Positions 1 to 8,061 of a stretch of 34,560 nucleotides of DNA are shown here, in pieces; the stretch's first letter is position 1, and each line of letters starts with the position of its first letter. The notes beneath the pieces are model-generated. The model was not told the origin of the DNA. It ran no database searches and saw only the letters and a list, made by a program, of their open reading frames with translations. A program made the translations under genes and the position numbers. Origin of the DNA: Sphingobium ummariense RL-3. GTDB lineage: Bacteria; Pseudomonadota; Alphaproteobacteria; Sphingomonadales; Sphingomonadaceae. Location of the stretch: NCBI RefSeq assembly GCF_000447205.1, contig NZ_AUWY01000125.1, forward strand, positions 1 through 34,560, read 5' to 3'.

Positions 1-1646
1 CCTCTCTTATTCACGACGCTCGGTTTCGGGCCCGCTCTGGGCATTTGCTGCGGCTGGCTGTATTGCGCGGACGACCGGCATCGCTGGCGTTTGTTTCACC
101 GCATTCGGATTGATGGGCTTTTCGGGTTGAAGGGCTGGGCTCGGAGTTCTGCGGCGCTGCCGCATGGGCTACGTCGGCGCAGGCTTCAGCCGGAGAACGA
201 GGGCGCGGAACAGGTCGGCATCCGGACAGGCGGAAGCGAAGGCAATGCGGATGCGGCTAGCACTTTCTACGACGCGCGCAGCGACCTTGAGCAGCCGCAG
301 GCGCAAGGTGGTAAACTCCGCGCTTGCCAGAGCAGCGGTCCTGGGCATCGCCTGCTGGATGCGCCATAGCAGCCAGTATGCGGCAGTGTGCAGTATCAGG
401 CGCATCTGATTGGCATTGGCCGAGCGGCACGAGGTTCGGTCGCTGGCGAGCTGGGACTTGTGGCGCTTGATCAGGTTCTCGGCCTGACCACGCGCGCAGT
501 AGAGCGTGTCGTAGATGTGCTCGGCCGATCCTGTTGCCAACGAGGTGACGACATAGCGGATGTCCATGCCCAGCGTGCTGGCCTCGATCCGTGCAACGAC
601 GCGACGCTGGCACTTCCAGGTCTTTGCCCCATAGCGGGTCTCGGCATAGTTGCGCAGGACGGGACACTGACGCTGGGCGCGCTTGACCGCGCAGGCATCG
701 GCGACCGCAACAATGGCGGGATCGGCGCGCAGCGCTGAATTGGTGGGCAGGCCGAACACGTAATCGACGCGGGCCGCATCGCAGTAGGCCATGACCTCGG
801 GTCGACCATAGTGCCCGTCGCCGCGGATAGTGATGTGGGTATCGGGCCAATTACGGCGCAGGTGACGCACCAGGCGTCGGATGTGCCCCGCCGCCTCCTT
901 TCCAGAAGGCGTCTTGCCTGTGCGCAGCAGCATGGCCACCGGCCTGCCGGTCGCGGTGTCGTAGATATGGATCGGTAGGAAGCAGCGCTCCCCATGATGC
1001 CCGTTCCAGAACGAGAGCTGTTGATAGCCATGCACGACGTCGCACGTGTCGTCGATATCCAGCGTGACCGCTGTCGGAGGGGCGGGATAGCTGGCGCAGT
1101 AGATGTCGATCATCGCGGCCATCATGCTGGCCAGTTCGCGCGTAGTCGGTGCATTTTCCCACCGGCTCATCGTCGGTTGGCTGGCCAGCCCCGCGCCCGA
1201 TTCCGGCAGCTTGCCGAGCGCCAGGCGGAAGCCTGGATCGTCGCGCAGAGCATCGAGATCATCGGCATCCTCATAGCCGCACGCAATCGCGAACACACGG
1301 GCACGCAGAATGTCATCCAGGCGATGGATCACCCGCGCTGGATCGCGCGGATCGGCAATACAAGCCGCCAGGCGCTGGCAAATCCCCATCGCGCGCTCGG
1401 CCTGTGCAAGCAGTAGAACACCGCCATCCGAGGTAAGCCGGCCACCGTCGAACGCAGCTGTGATTTTCTTGCGGCCGACTGCTGGGAATCCAAATGAGCT
1501 TGCGATATCATCGTTCATGGCGGGTGTGGCCCGTGGCATTTTCTGCCCTGCGGCAGGTTCGGCTTAGACACCCAGTTCCTAATTCAGATCAGAGGCTTAC
1601 GCCACTCCCGCCAACCCTTCAGGACACTTTTGGTGAATAAGGCGGG
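1..1646 (-). mobile_element. IS1380-family insertion sequence, apparently complete
   Basis: The element carries one transposase gene on the minus strand and is bounded by short imperfect terminal inverted repeats. The plus-strand start has CTTATTCAC at 6-14, and the inverse copy GTGAATAAG is at 1633-1641; over the outer 14 bases the two ends match at 11 positions. A length near 1.65 kb fits the IS1380 family. The right boundary is placed where the pccB reading frame stops resembling its family (about 1646). The left end lies at or within a few bases of the window edge, so the target duplication cannot be checked here. The element sits inside pccB in the same orientation as that gene. Confidence 0.85.
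169..1539 (-). CDS. IS1380-family DDE transposase
   Basis: This 456-residue protein is a full-length IS1380-type transposase that would cut and paste the element around it. The N-terminus has the family block FPAVGRKKITAAFDGG followed by TSDGGVLLL. Acidic residues of the DDE centre are seen in TLDIDDTCD and in IRGDGHYG, and the C-terminal block YCARGQAENLIKRHK gives the Y-R-E-K signature that carries the catalytic Glu. No frameshift or stop interrupts it, so it could be active. The start at 1539 has a plausible purine-rich site upstream; an internal Met at 1518 aligns better with many relatives and is the alternative. No passenger genes are present. Confidence 0.93.
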   Translation of the reverse strand: MPRATPAMNDDIASSFGFPAVGRKKITAAFDGGRLTSDGGVLLLAQAERAMGICQRLAACIADPRDPARVIHRLDDILRARVFAIACGYEDADDLDALRDDPGFRLALGKLPESGAGLASQPTMSRWENAPTTRELASMMAAMIDIYCASYPAPPTAVTLDIDDTCDVVHGYQQLSFWNGHHGERCFLPIHIYDTATGRPVAMLLRTGKTPSGKEAAGHIRRLVRHLRRNWPDTHITIRGDGHYGRPEVMAYCDAARVDYVFGLPTNSALRADPAIVAVADACAVKRAQRQCPVLRNYAETRYGAKTWKCQRRVVARIEASTLGMDIRYVVTSLATGSAEHIYDTLYCARGQAENLIKRHKSQLASDRTSCRSANANQMRLILHTAAYWLLWRIQQAMPRTAALASAEFTTLRLRLLKVAARVVESASRIRIAFASACPDADLFRALVLRLKPAPT

Positions 1647-2659
1647 TTGATGTCCAGCACCCCGGCCAGAACCATCGGCTGGTTGGCGATGATGCCCACG
1701 GTCCTGCCCTCGATCCGGCCAAAACCGCAAAGAATGTTGCCCGCATGGGCCGGCTGCACTTCGAAGAAGTCGCCTTCGTCCACGACCTTCCGGATCAGTT
1801 CGTGCATGTCATAGGGCTGGTTGGCATTGGCGGGGACCAGCGTGTCAAGGCTCTCCTCGACCCGGTCCCAGGCGTCCGCGGTCGGCCGCTCGGGGACCGG
1901 CTCGCGGTTTGACGCCGGCAGGAAATCGACGAAATCGCGCACCGCCAGCAGCGCCTCGATGTCGTTCTCGAACGCGACATCGGCCACGCCCGACTTCGTC
2001 GTGTGGGTGACCGCCCCGCCAAGCTGTTCCTGTGTCACCACCTCATTGGTGACGGTCTTCACCACGTCAGGACCGGTCACGAACATGAAGCTGCTATCCT
2101 TCACCATGAAGATGAAGTCGGTCATAGCCGGCGAATAGACCGCCCCGCCCGCGCAGGGGCCCATGATGACGCTGATCTGCGGCACGACGCCCGACGCCAG
2201 CACGTTGCGCTGGAAGATCTCGGCATAGCCGCCCAGTGACGCCACGCCTTCTTGGATTCGCGCGCCGCCGCTGTCGTTGAGGCCGATGACGGGCGCGCCG
2301 ACCTTCATCGCCATGTCCATGATCTTGCAGATCTTCATCGCGTGCCGTTCCGACACCGCGCCGCCATAGACGGTGAAGTCCTGGCTGAAGACGAACACCA
2401 GGCGGCCGTTGATGGTGCCCGATCCTGTCACCACCCCGTCGCCCGGGATATGCGCGGCATCCATGCCGAAATCGACGCAATTATGTTCGACATACATGTC
2501 GACTTCCTCGAAGCTGCCTTCGTCAAGCAGCACCTCCAGCCGCTCGCGCGCGGTCAGCTTGCCCCTGGCATGCTGGGCGTCGATACGGCGCTGGCCGCCC
2601 CCAAGGCGCGCGGCCTCGCGCTTGGCTTCGAGCTGTTCGATGATGGCGAGCTTCGACAT
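1619..2659 (-). pseudogene. pccB: propionyl-CoA carboxylase beta subunit, 3' end lost to IS insertion
   Basis: The intact part encodes the carboxyltransferase N-half of acyl-CoA carboxylase beta, which transfers CO2 from biotin to propionyl-CoA. Family blocks include [19 protein letters not shown], the glycine-rich [22 protein letters not shown] and [13 protein letters not shown]. Homology runs to [12 protein letters not shown] and ends exactly at the IS edge (about 1646). The last eight residues, PPYSPKVS, are read from IS sequence before a stop. PccB is usually about 510 residues, so roughly 170 residues, including the rest of the C-terminal carboxyltransferase half, are missing. The start at 2659 (MSKLAIIEQ) has GGAGAG upstream; an in-frame ATG at 2746 lies in operator sequence and is rejected. 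It is divergent from pccR. The product is very probably non-functional. Confidence 0.9.
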
Positions 2660-2710
2660 CGGCAGGTCTCTCCGAGATTGTTGGACTGCTCTTTGCAGTC
2701 CACCTTCCGC

Positions 2711-2756
2711 TTCGCAAATGCAAATTTGCCAATTTGCAAATCCCAACTTCGCAAAC
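2711..2756. promoter_or_regulatory. cluster of TTTGCAAA-type boxes, likely PccR operator
   Basis: Between the divergent pccB and pccR starts is an AT-rich island in otherwise GC-rich DNA. It contains one exact TTTGCAAA palindrome (2733-2740) and near matches TTCGCAAA (2711-2718), TTTGCCAA (2725-2732) and TTCGCAAA (2748-2755), plus the palindrome GCAAATTTGC (2720-2729). The TTTGCAAA octamer, in pairs, is the site described for the ScfR-family regulator PccR of Rhodobacter sphaeroides at propionyl-CoA genes. The spacing here does not exactly reproduce the published four-base gap. The location, family of the adjacent regulator and motif together support an operator for both genes. Confidence 0.7.
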
Positions 2757-2783
2757 TAGAGACGTAACAGAGTGTCGTTTCGT

Positions 2784-2845
2784 ATCCCGGCGAAGGTCGT
2801 GGTGGAGTACGAAGCGTGGAACTGGACCCCGGCCTTCGCAGGGGG
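2784..2845. repeat. REP-like imperfect palindrome
   Basis: An imperfect inverted repeat has arms at 2784-2805 (core GGCGAAGGTCGTGGT) and 2822-2845 (core CCCCGGCCTTCGCAGGGG). The arms share GCGAAGG-CG-GG in inverse orientation. The pattern resembles the dispersed palindromic elements with CCCGGCCTTCGCCGGG cores that are common between genes in sphingomonad-type genomes. It lies upstream of the pccR start and could form a hairpin in its leader. Only one copy was recognised in this window. Confidence 0.5.
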
Positions 2846-2872
2846 AACGGCGCATCAGGAGACATCAGCGTC

Positions 2873-4288
2873 ATGGCACGCGGCAATCGAATTTTTGCAG
2901 GGCCTCGCCTGCGCCAGCTTCGCCTTGACCATCGCATGGACCAGGCGACGATGGCGCTCGCGCTCGGCATCTCGGTATCCTATCTGTCGCAGCTCGAAAA
3001 TGACGACCGCCCCCTGACCGCCAAAGTGAAGGCGGCCGTAGCCAGCGCGTTCCCTACCGACTGGGCGAGCTTCGACGCGCGGGAGGAGGAGCAGCTGCTG
3101 GGCGCCTTCACCTATGCGCTGGCCCATCCCGAACTGCCGGGCGCGCCGATGGAGCCTGAGCGGATCGAGAAGCTGCACCTGCAATTCCCGGAATTCGCCG
3201 CACGCTATGTCGACCTCTACAACGCCCATATGCGAGCCAACGAACGCATCAACATGATCGAGGAGGCGATCGCCAACGATCATGAAGTGCAGGCCCGCCT
3301 GCCTTGGGAGGCCGCGCGCGACTGGTTTCATGAGGCCGGCAACTATGTCCACGCGCTCGATTGCCTGGCCGAGGAAATGGCCGAAAGCTTCACCCAGGGC
3401 CAGGTGCTGGACGAAGGGATGCTGGTGGAGGCGCTCGCCCGCCGGCACGGCATCGAAACGCTGATCGCCGAAACCCCCGACAGCGCGCTACGCGCCTATC
3501 GCGCCGCCGACAAGCGCCTGTTCATCAACGCGGCGCTGCCGACCGAAAGCCGCAAGTTCATGCTCGGGCATCAGCTCATGATGCTGGAGGGGCAGGCGGT
3601 GATCGCCGATGTCGTGCGCAAGGCCGGCCTGCCCGTCCCCGGCGCAGACCGGCTGCTGGCGATCGGCCTCGGCAACTATGCCGCTGGCGCGCTGCTGATG
3701 CCCTATGCTTCGTTCCGCGCTGCGGCCCGAGAGGTGCGTCACGACATCGACCGTCTCTCCCGCCGTTTCGGCGTCAGTTTCGAGCAGGCCTGCCACCGCC
3801 TCTCGACCCTACAAAGGCCGGGTCTGCGCGGCATTCCCTTCTTCTTCTGCCGTGTCGACATGGCCGGCAACATCACCAAGCGGCATAGTGCCACCCGGCT
3901 GCAATTCGCCCGCTTCGGCGGCGCCTGCCCGCTGTGGAACGTGCACGAGGCGGTCGCCGTGCCCGACCGGATCAACGTGCAGCTGGGCGAGACGCCCGAC
4001 GGCGTGCGCTATGTCTCCATGGCCAAGGGGCTGGTGAAACCCTCGGGCAGTTACAAGCGCACGCCCCGCCGCTATGCCGTGGTGTTGGGTTGCGAGATCG
4101 CTCACGCCGCCAACTTCGTCTATGCCGACGGCCTTCAGCTGGAGGTGGAGGGCGCGGCGACCCCGATCGGTATCACCTGCCGCCTCTGCCCCCGCCAGAG
4201 CTGCGACCAGCGCGCCTTCCCGCCCGCCGACCGGCCGATCCATGTGGACCCGGACAACCGCCAGATCGTCCCCTACTGGATAGGCTGA
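2873..4288 (+). CDS. pccR: ScfR/PccR-type acyl-CoA-responsive transcriptional regulator
   Basis: This 471-residue regulator has an N-terminal XRE helix-turn-helix (about residues 5-65, with the recognition segment ALGISVSYLSQLENDDRPLT), a middle ImmA/IrrE-like domain in which the usual HExxH is degenerate (FMLGHQLMMLEG), and a C-terminal DUF2083 domain with the cysteine cluster CRLCPRQSCDQ. This is the architecture of the short-chain fatty acyl-CoA regulators such as PccR and RamB. Placement divergent from pccB, with TTTGCAAA boxes between them, points to control of propionyl-CoA metabolism. The ATG at 2873 is chosen because AGGAG lies about 11 nt upstream and the HTH starts directly after; an earlier in-frame start at 2816 would add residues coded by the REP-like repeat. 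It converges on dnaE with 5 nt between stops. Confidence 0.85.
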   Translation: MARGNRIFAGPRLRQLRLDHRMDQATMALALGISVSYLSQLENDDRPLTAKVKAAVASAFPTDWASFDAREEEQLLGAFTYALAHPELPGAPMEPERIEKLHLQFPEFAARYVDLYNAHMRANERINMIEEAIANDHEVQARLPWEAARDWFHEAGNYVHALDCLAEEMAESFTQGQVLDEGMLVEALARRHGIETLIAETPDSALRAYRAADKRLFINAALPTESRKFMLGHQLMMLEGQAVIADVVRKAGLPVPGADRLLAIGLGNYAAGALLMPYASFRAAAREVRHDIDRLSRRFGVSFEQACHRLSTLQRPGLRGIPFFFCRVDMAGNITKRHSATRLQFARFGGACPLWNVHEAVAVPDRINVQLGETPDGVRYVSMAKGLVKPSGSYKRTPRRYAVVLGCEIAHAANFVYADGLQLEVEGAATPIGITCRLCPRQSCDQRAFPPADRPIHVDPDNRQIVPYWIG

Positions 4289-4293
4289 ACCAG

Positions 4294-7200
4294 TCAGCCG
4301 ACCAGGCGCATACCCGACCGCCGGTTCCGCGCGCGGTAGCCGTCCGCCTTGGGCTCCATTCGTTCGAAGGCGTGGATCGACAGGCCCGGCACGGTCGCGA
4401 TCGCATCCACCTGGTCCGCGCCGATGCTGTAGTCATCGCCCAGGAACAGGCGCGCCGCCTGCCCACCGCCCACCGGCGCGCGCAGGAACACCTCGCTTCG
4501 TCCGCCTTTCGCGCGGGACAGGAGCTGCGCCAGCGCCACCACCGCCGTCTCGTCCACGGCATCGACCGTCAGCTCCATGCGCGAGGCATTGGCGATCGCT
4601 CGGAAAGGCTCGACGCCGCGCACGGTTACGCGCGGCGTCTCCTCGCCGGGGAGCCGGTCCAGCTCCACCATCAGCAGCGCGCAATCGCCGTCGCGCGCCA
4701 GCTCCTCGATTGCCTTGCAGGCATCCTCGTCGAAGCAGCTCGCCTGGAACTGGCCCGAACTGTCGGAAAAGGTGGCGTTGGCATAGCGCGCGCCACGCCT
4801 GGTCTCGCGCCAGCGCACATCCTCAACCATCGCCGCCATGACGCCATTGGCGCGGCCGCCTTCCGCCACCGGCTCCGTACAGATCGCGCCATAGCTCTTT
4901 GCGCCGCGCGCGTCGGCGAGGTGGCGGTATCGGTCGACCGGGTGCGCGGAGAAATAGAAACCGAAGGCTTCCTTCTCCTGCGCCATGCGATCAGCGGTCG
5001 ACCAGGTCTGGTGCGGCGGAATGCGAACGTCGGCATGGCTGCTTTCGACCTCGCCGAATAGGCCGCCCTGCCCGCTTTCCCGGGCTTCGGCCGCGCTGGC
5101 GGCCACCGACAGGATGGTCTCGGCCGCCGCATGGACGCCGGCGCGGTCTGCATGGATGCCATCGAACGCGCCTGCCGCCGCCAGGCTCTCCAGCTGCCGG
5201 CGGTTGAGCAGGCGCGGCTCGATCCGGTCGGCGAAATCGTCCAGCGACTTGAACGGCCCTGCCGCCTCGCGCTCGGCGACGAGCTGTTCCATCGCCTTCT
5301 CTCCCACGCCCTTGAGGCCGCCCAGCGCATAGCGCACGGCAAAGCCCAGGCGCGGATCTTCGCCCTCGAACGGCACGGCTTCGACCGTGAAGTCGGCCTC
5401 GCTGCGATTGATGTCCGGTGGCAGGCAGGTCAGCCCCATGCGCCGCATATCGTCCACGAACACGGTCAGCTTGTCCGTCAGATGGATGTCGAACGCCATC
5501 GATCCGGCATAGAATTCCGCCGGATAATGCGCCTTCAGCCAGGCCGTCTGATAGGCAAGCAGGGCATAGGCGGCCGCGTGGCTCTTGTTGAAACCATAGC
5601 CCGCGAATTTGTCGATCAAGTCGAACAGCTCGTTCGCCTTCGCCGGCTTGATGTCGCTCGCGGCGCAGCCTTCGACGAAGCGGGCGCGCTGGGCGTCCAT
5701 CTCGGCCTTGATCTTCTTGCCCATCGCGCGGCGCAGCAGGTCCGCGTCGCCCAGGCTGTAGCCCGCAAGGATCTGCGCGGCCTGCATCACCTGTTCCTGA
5801 TAGACGAAGATGCCGTAGGTCTCTTCCAGGATCGGTTTCAGGAGAATATGAGGATATTCAATCTCTTCCTGGCCGTTCTTGCGACGCCCGAACATTGGGA
5901 TATTGTCCATCGGGCCCGGGCGATAGAGTGACACCAGCGCGATGATGTCGCCGAAATTGGTCGGACGCACGGCAGCGAGCGTCTTGCGCATGCCCTCCGA
6001 TTCCAGCTGGAACACACCGACCGTATCGCCGCGCTGGAGCAGTTCGTAGACCGCCGGATCGTCCCAGCCGAGGGCGTTGAGATCCACCTCCACCCCGCGC
6101 GCGGCCAGCAACTGCACCGCCTTCTGCAAGACCGACAGCGTTTTGAGGCCGAGAAAGTCGAACTTCACCAGCCCCGCACCCTCGACATATTTCATGTCGA
6201 ACTGGGTCACGGGCATGTCCGACCGAGGATCGCGGTAGAGCGGGACGAGCTGCGAGAGCGGCCGGTCACCGATCACCACGCCCGCGGCATGGGTGGAGCT
6301 GTGGCGCGGAAAACCCTCCAGCTTCATCGCATAGTCGATCAGGCGGCGGACCTGGTTGTCATTGTCATATTCCGCCCTGAACTCCGCGACGCCGTTCAGC
6401 GAGCGCTCCAGCGTCCACGGATCGGTGGGGTGGTTGGGGACGAGCTTCGCCAGCCGGTCCACCTGGCCGTAGCTCATCTGGAGCACGCGGCCGGTATCCT
6501 TCAGCACCGCGCGTGCCTTCAGCTTACCGAAGGTGATGATCTGCGCCACATGGTCCGAACCATATTTCTGCTGGACGTAACGAATCACCTCGCCGCGCCG
6601 GGTTTCGCAGAAATCGATGTCGAAGTCGGGCATCGACACGCGCTCGGGATTGAGGAAGCGCTCGAACAGCAGCCCCAGTTGCAGCGGGTCGAGATCGGTG
6701 ATGGTAAGCGCCCAGGCGACCAGCGATCCGGCGCCCGAACCGCGCCCCGGCCCGACCGGAATGTCCTGCGCCTTGGCCCACTGGATGAAGTCGGCGACGA
6801 TCAAGAAATAGCCCGGAAAGCCCATCTGCACGATGATGTCGGTTTCGAACTTCAGCCGCTCATAATAGGGCCGCCGCGCCTCCTCGCCGACGATGCCGGC
6901 TTTCTCCAGCCGCGCCTCCAGCCCCGCCGCCGCCTGATCCCGCAGCATCCGTGCCTCGCCCTCGATGTCGCCGGCAAGGCTGGGGAGGATCGGCTTGCGC
7001 TTGGGCGCGGCCACGGCGCAGCGCTGCGCCACGACCAGCGTGTTGGCCAGCGCCTCCGGCAAATCCTCGAACAGCCGCTTCATTTCCCCCGCCGGCTTCA
7101 TCCAGGCGTCGGGCGAACTGGTGCGGCGGTCGGCCGTTTCCACATAGGCCCCATCGGCGATGCACAGCATCACGTCATGCGCCTCATGGAAATGCGGTTC

Positions 7201-7827
7201 GGCAAAGCAGGTCGGGTTGGTCGCCACCAGCGGCAGGTCGCGATCATAAGCGAGGTCTAGTAGGAACGGTTCCGCTTTCCCTTCCACCGGGTCGAGGCGC
7301 CGGCAGATTTCGACATAGAGCCGGTCGGGAAACAGCGCCTCCAGCGCGGCGGCATAGCTGCGTGCGGCCGCCGGCTGATCCTCGGCGAACAGCCGCGCGA
7401 TGGCGCCTTCGCCGCCGGCGGTCAGGGCCAGCAGGCCGTCGGTACGCCCTTGAAGCGCCGACAGCGGCACATGCGGCACCTCCTCCACCGGCCGGTCGAG
7501 ATGCGCCATCGAAACCAGCGCACAGAGATTGTCATAGCCAACGGCGTCCTGCGCATAGAGCGCCAGCCAGTCATGGACCGGCGGCGCATTGGCAGGCCGA
7601 TCCGGCCGCAGCACGCCCAGCATGGCGCCGATGATCGGCTGCACGCCTTCATCCCTGCAGGCGTCGGAGAAAGCCATGGAGCCGTAAAGGCCGTTGCGAT
7701 CGGTGATCGCCGCCGCAGGGAAACCCAGCGCCTTCGCCTGCTTCGCGATCTTCTTGGGATCGATCGCACCTTCAAGCATGGTGAAGGAGGAAAAGATACG
7801 AAGCGGGACGAAGGGGGCATGCGACAT
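4294..7827 (-). CDS. dnaE: DNA polymerase III alpha subunit (replicative polymerase)
   Basis: The 1177-residue length matches type I DnaE. In order are a PHP domain (about 1-270), the polymerase core with GPGRGSGAGSLVAW and the catalytic PDFDIDF motif (about 399-405), the third acidic site in VKFDFLGLKTL, a helix-hairpin-helix in LGGLKGVGEKAMEQ, an internal clamp-binding motif QGGLF near residue 917, and a C-terminal OB fold (GVMAAMVEDV onward). It synthesises both strands at the replication fork. The PHP metal ligands look degraded: LRIFSSFT replaces the usual HxH-containing block and ITDRNGL replaces TDHGN, so the PHP domain is probably catalytically dead and proofreading would rely on DnaQ. 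It is on the same strand as lolCD, but a GGDEF gene on the other strand lies between. Confidence 0.97.
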   Translation of the reverse strand: MSHAPFVPLRIFSSFTMLEGAIDPKKIAKQAKALGFPAAAITDRNGLYGSMAFSDACRDEGVQPIIGAMLGVLRPDRPANAPPVHDWLALYAQDAVGYDNLCALVSMAHLDRPVEEVPHVPLSALQGRTDGLLALTAGGEGAIARLFAEDQPAAARSYAAALEALFPDRLYVEICRRLDPVEGKAEPFLLDLAYDRDLPLVATNPTCFAEPHFHEAHDVMLCIADGAYVETADRRTSSPDAWMKPAGEMKRLFEDLPEALANTLVVAQRCAVAAPKRKPILPSLAGDIEGEARMLRDQAAAGLEARLEKAGIVGEEARRPYYERLKFETDIIVQMGFPGYFLIVADFIQWAKAQDIPVGPGRGSGAGSLVAWALTITDLDPLQLGLLFERFLNPERVSMPDFDIDFCETRRGEVIRYVQQKYGSDHVAQIITFGKLKARAVLKDTGRVLQMSYGQVDRLAKLVPNHPTDPWTLERSLNGVAEFRAEYDNDNQVRRLIDYAMKLEGFPRHSSTHAAGVVIGDRPLSQLVPLYRDPRSDMPVTQFDMKYVEGAGLVKFDFLGLKTLSVLQKAVQLLAARGVEVDLNALGWDDPAVYELLQRGDTVGVFQLESEGMRKTLAAVRPTNFGDIIALVSLYRPGPMDNIPMFGRRKNGQEEIEYPHILLKPILEETYGIFVYQEQVMQAAQILAGYSLGDADLLRRAMGKKIKAEMDAQRARFVEGCAASDIKPAKANELFDLIDKFAGYGFNKSHAAAYALLAYQTAWLKAHYPAEFYAGSMAFDIHLTDKLTVFVDDMRRMGLTCLPPDINRSEADFTVEAVPFEGEDPRLGFAVRYALGGLKGVGEKAMEQLVAEREAAGPFKSLDDFADRIEPRLLNRRQLESLAAAGAFDGIHADRAGVHAAAETILSVAASAAEARESGQGGLFGEVESSHADVRIPPHQTWSTADRMAQEKEAFGFYFSAHPVDRYRHLADARGAKSYGAICTEPVAEGGRANGVMAAMVEDVRWRETRRGARYANATFSDSSGQFQASCFDEDACKAIEELARDGDCALLMVELDRLPGEETPRVTVRGVEPFRAIANASRMELTVDAVDETAVVALAQLLSRAKGGRSEVFLRAPVGGGQAARLFLGDDYSIGADQVDAIATVPGLSIHAFERMEPKADGYRARNRRSGMRLVG

Positions 7828-8061
7828 CGGGCGAAGATAGGCATTGCCGCCGAGTCGGCGCCACCCCCCTGGGACGGAAAGCTGTGGGTAAAGGCTTGCC
7901 TTGTCCCCCGGCTGCTGATCCTATGCGAAAGAGCGGCTGGAGAATGCCATGGCGATCAGCCATCCGGGCATGGGCAGCGAGGTTAGCGGGCGGCCGGACC
8001 GGATCGCTTCGGCGTGAATTTAACATATTGAACATCACTGCGAGCTAATCAGGCACGGACC

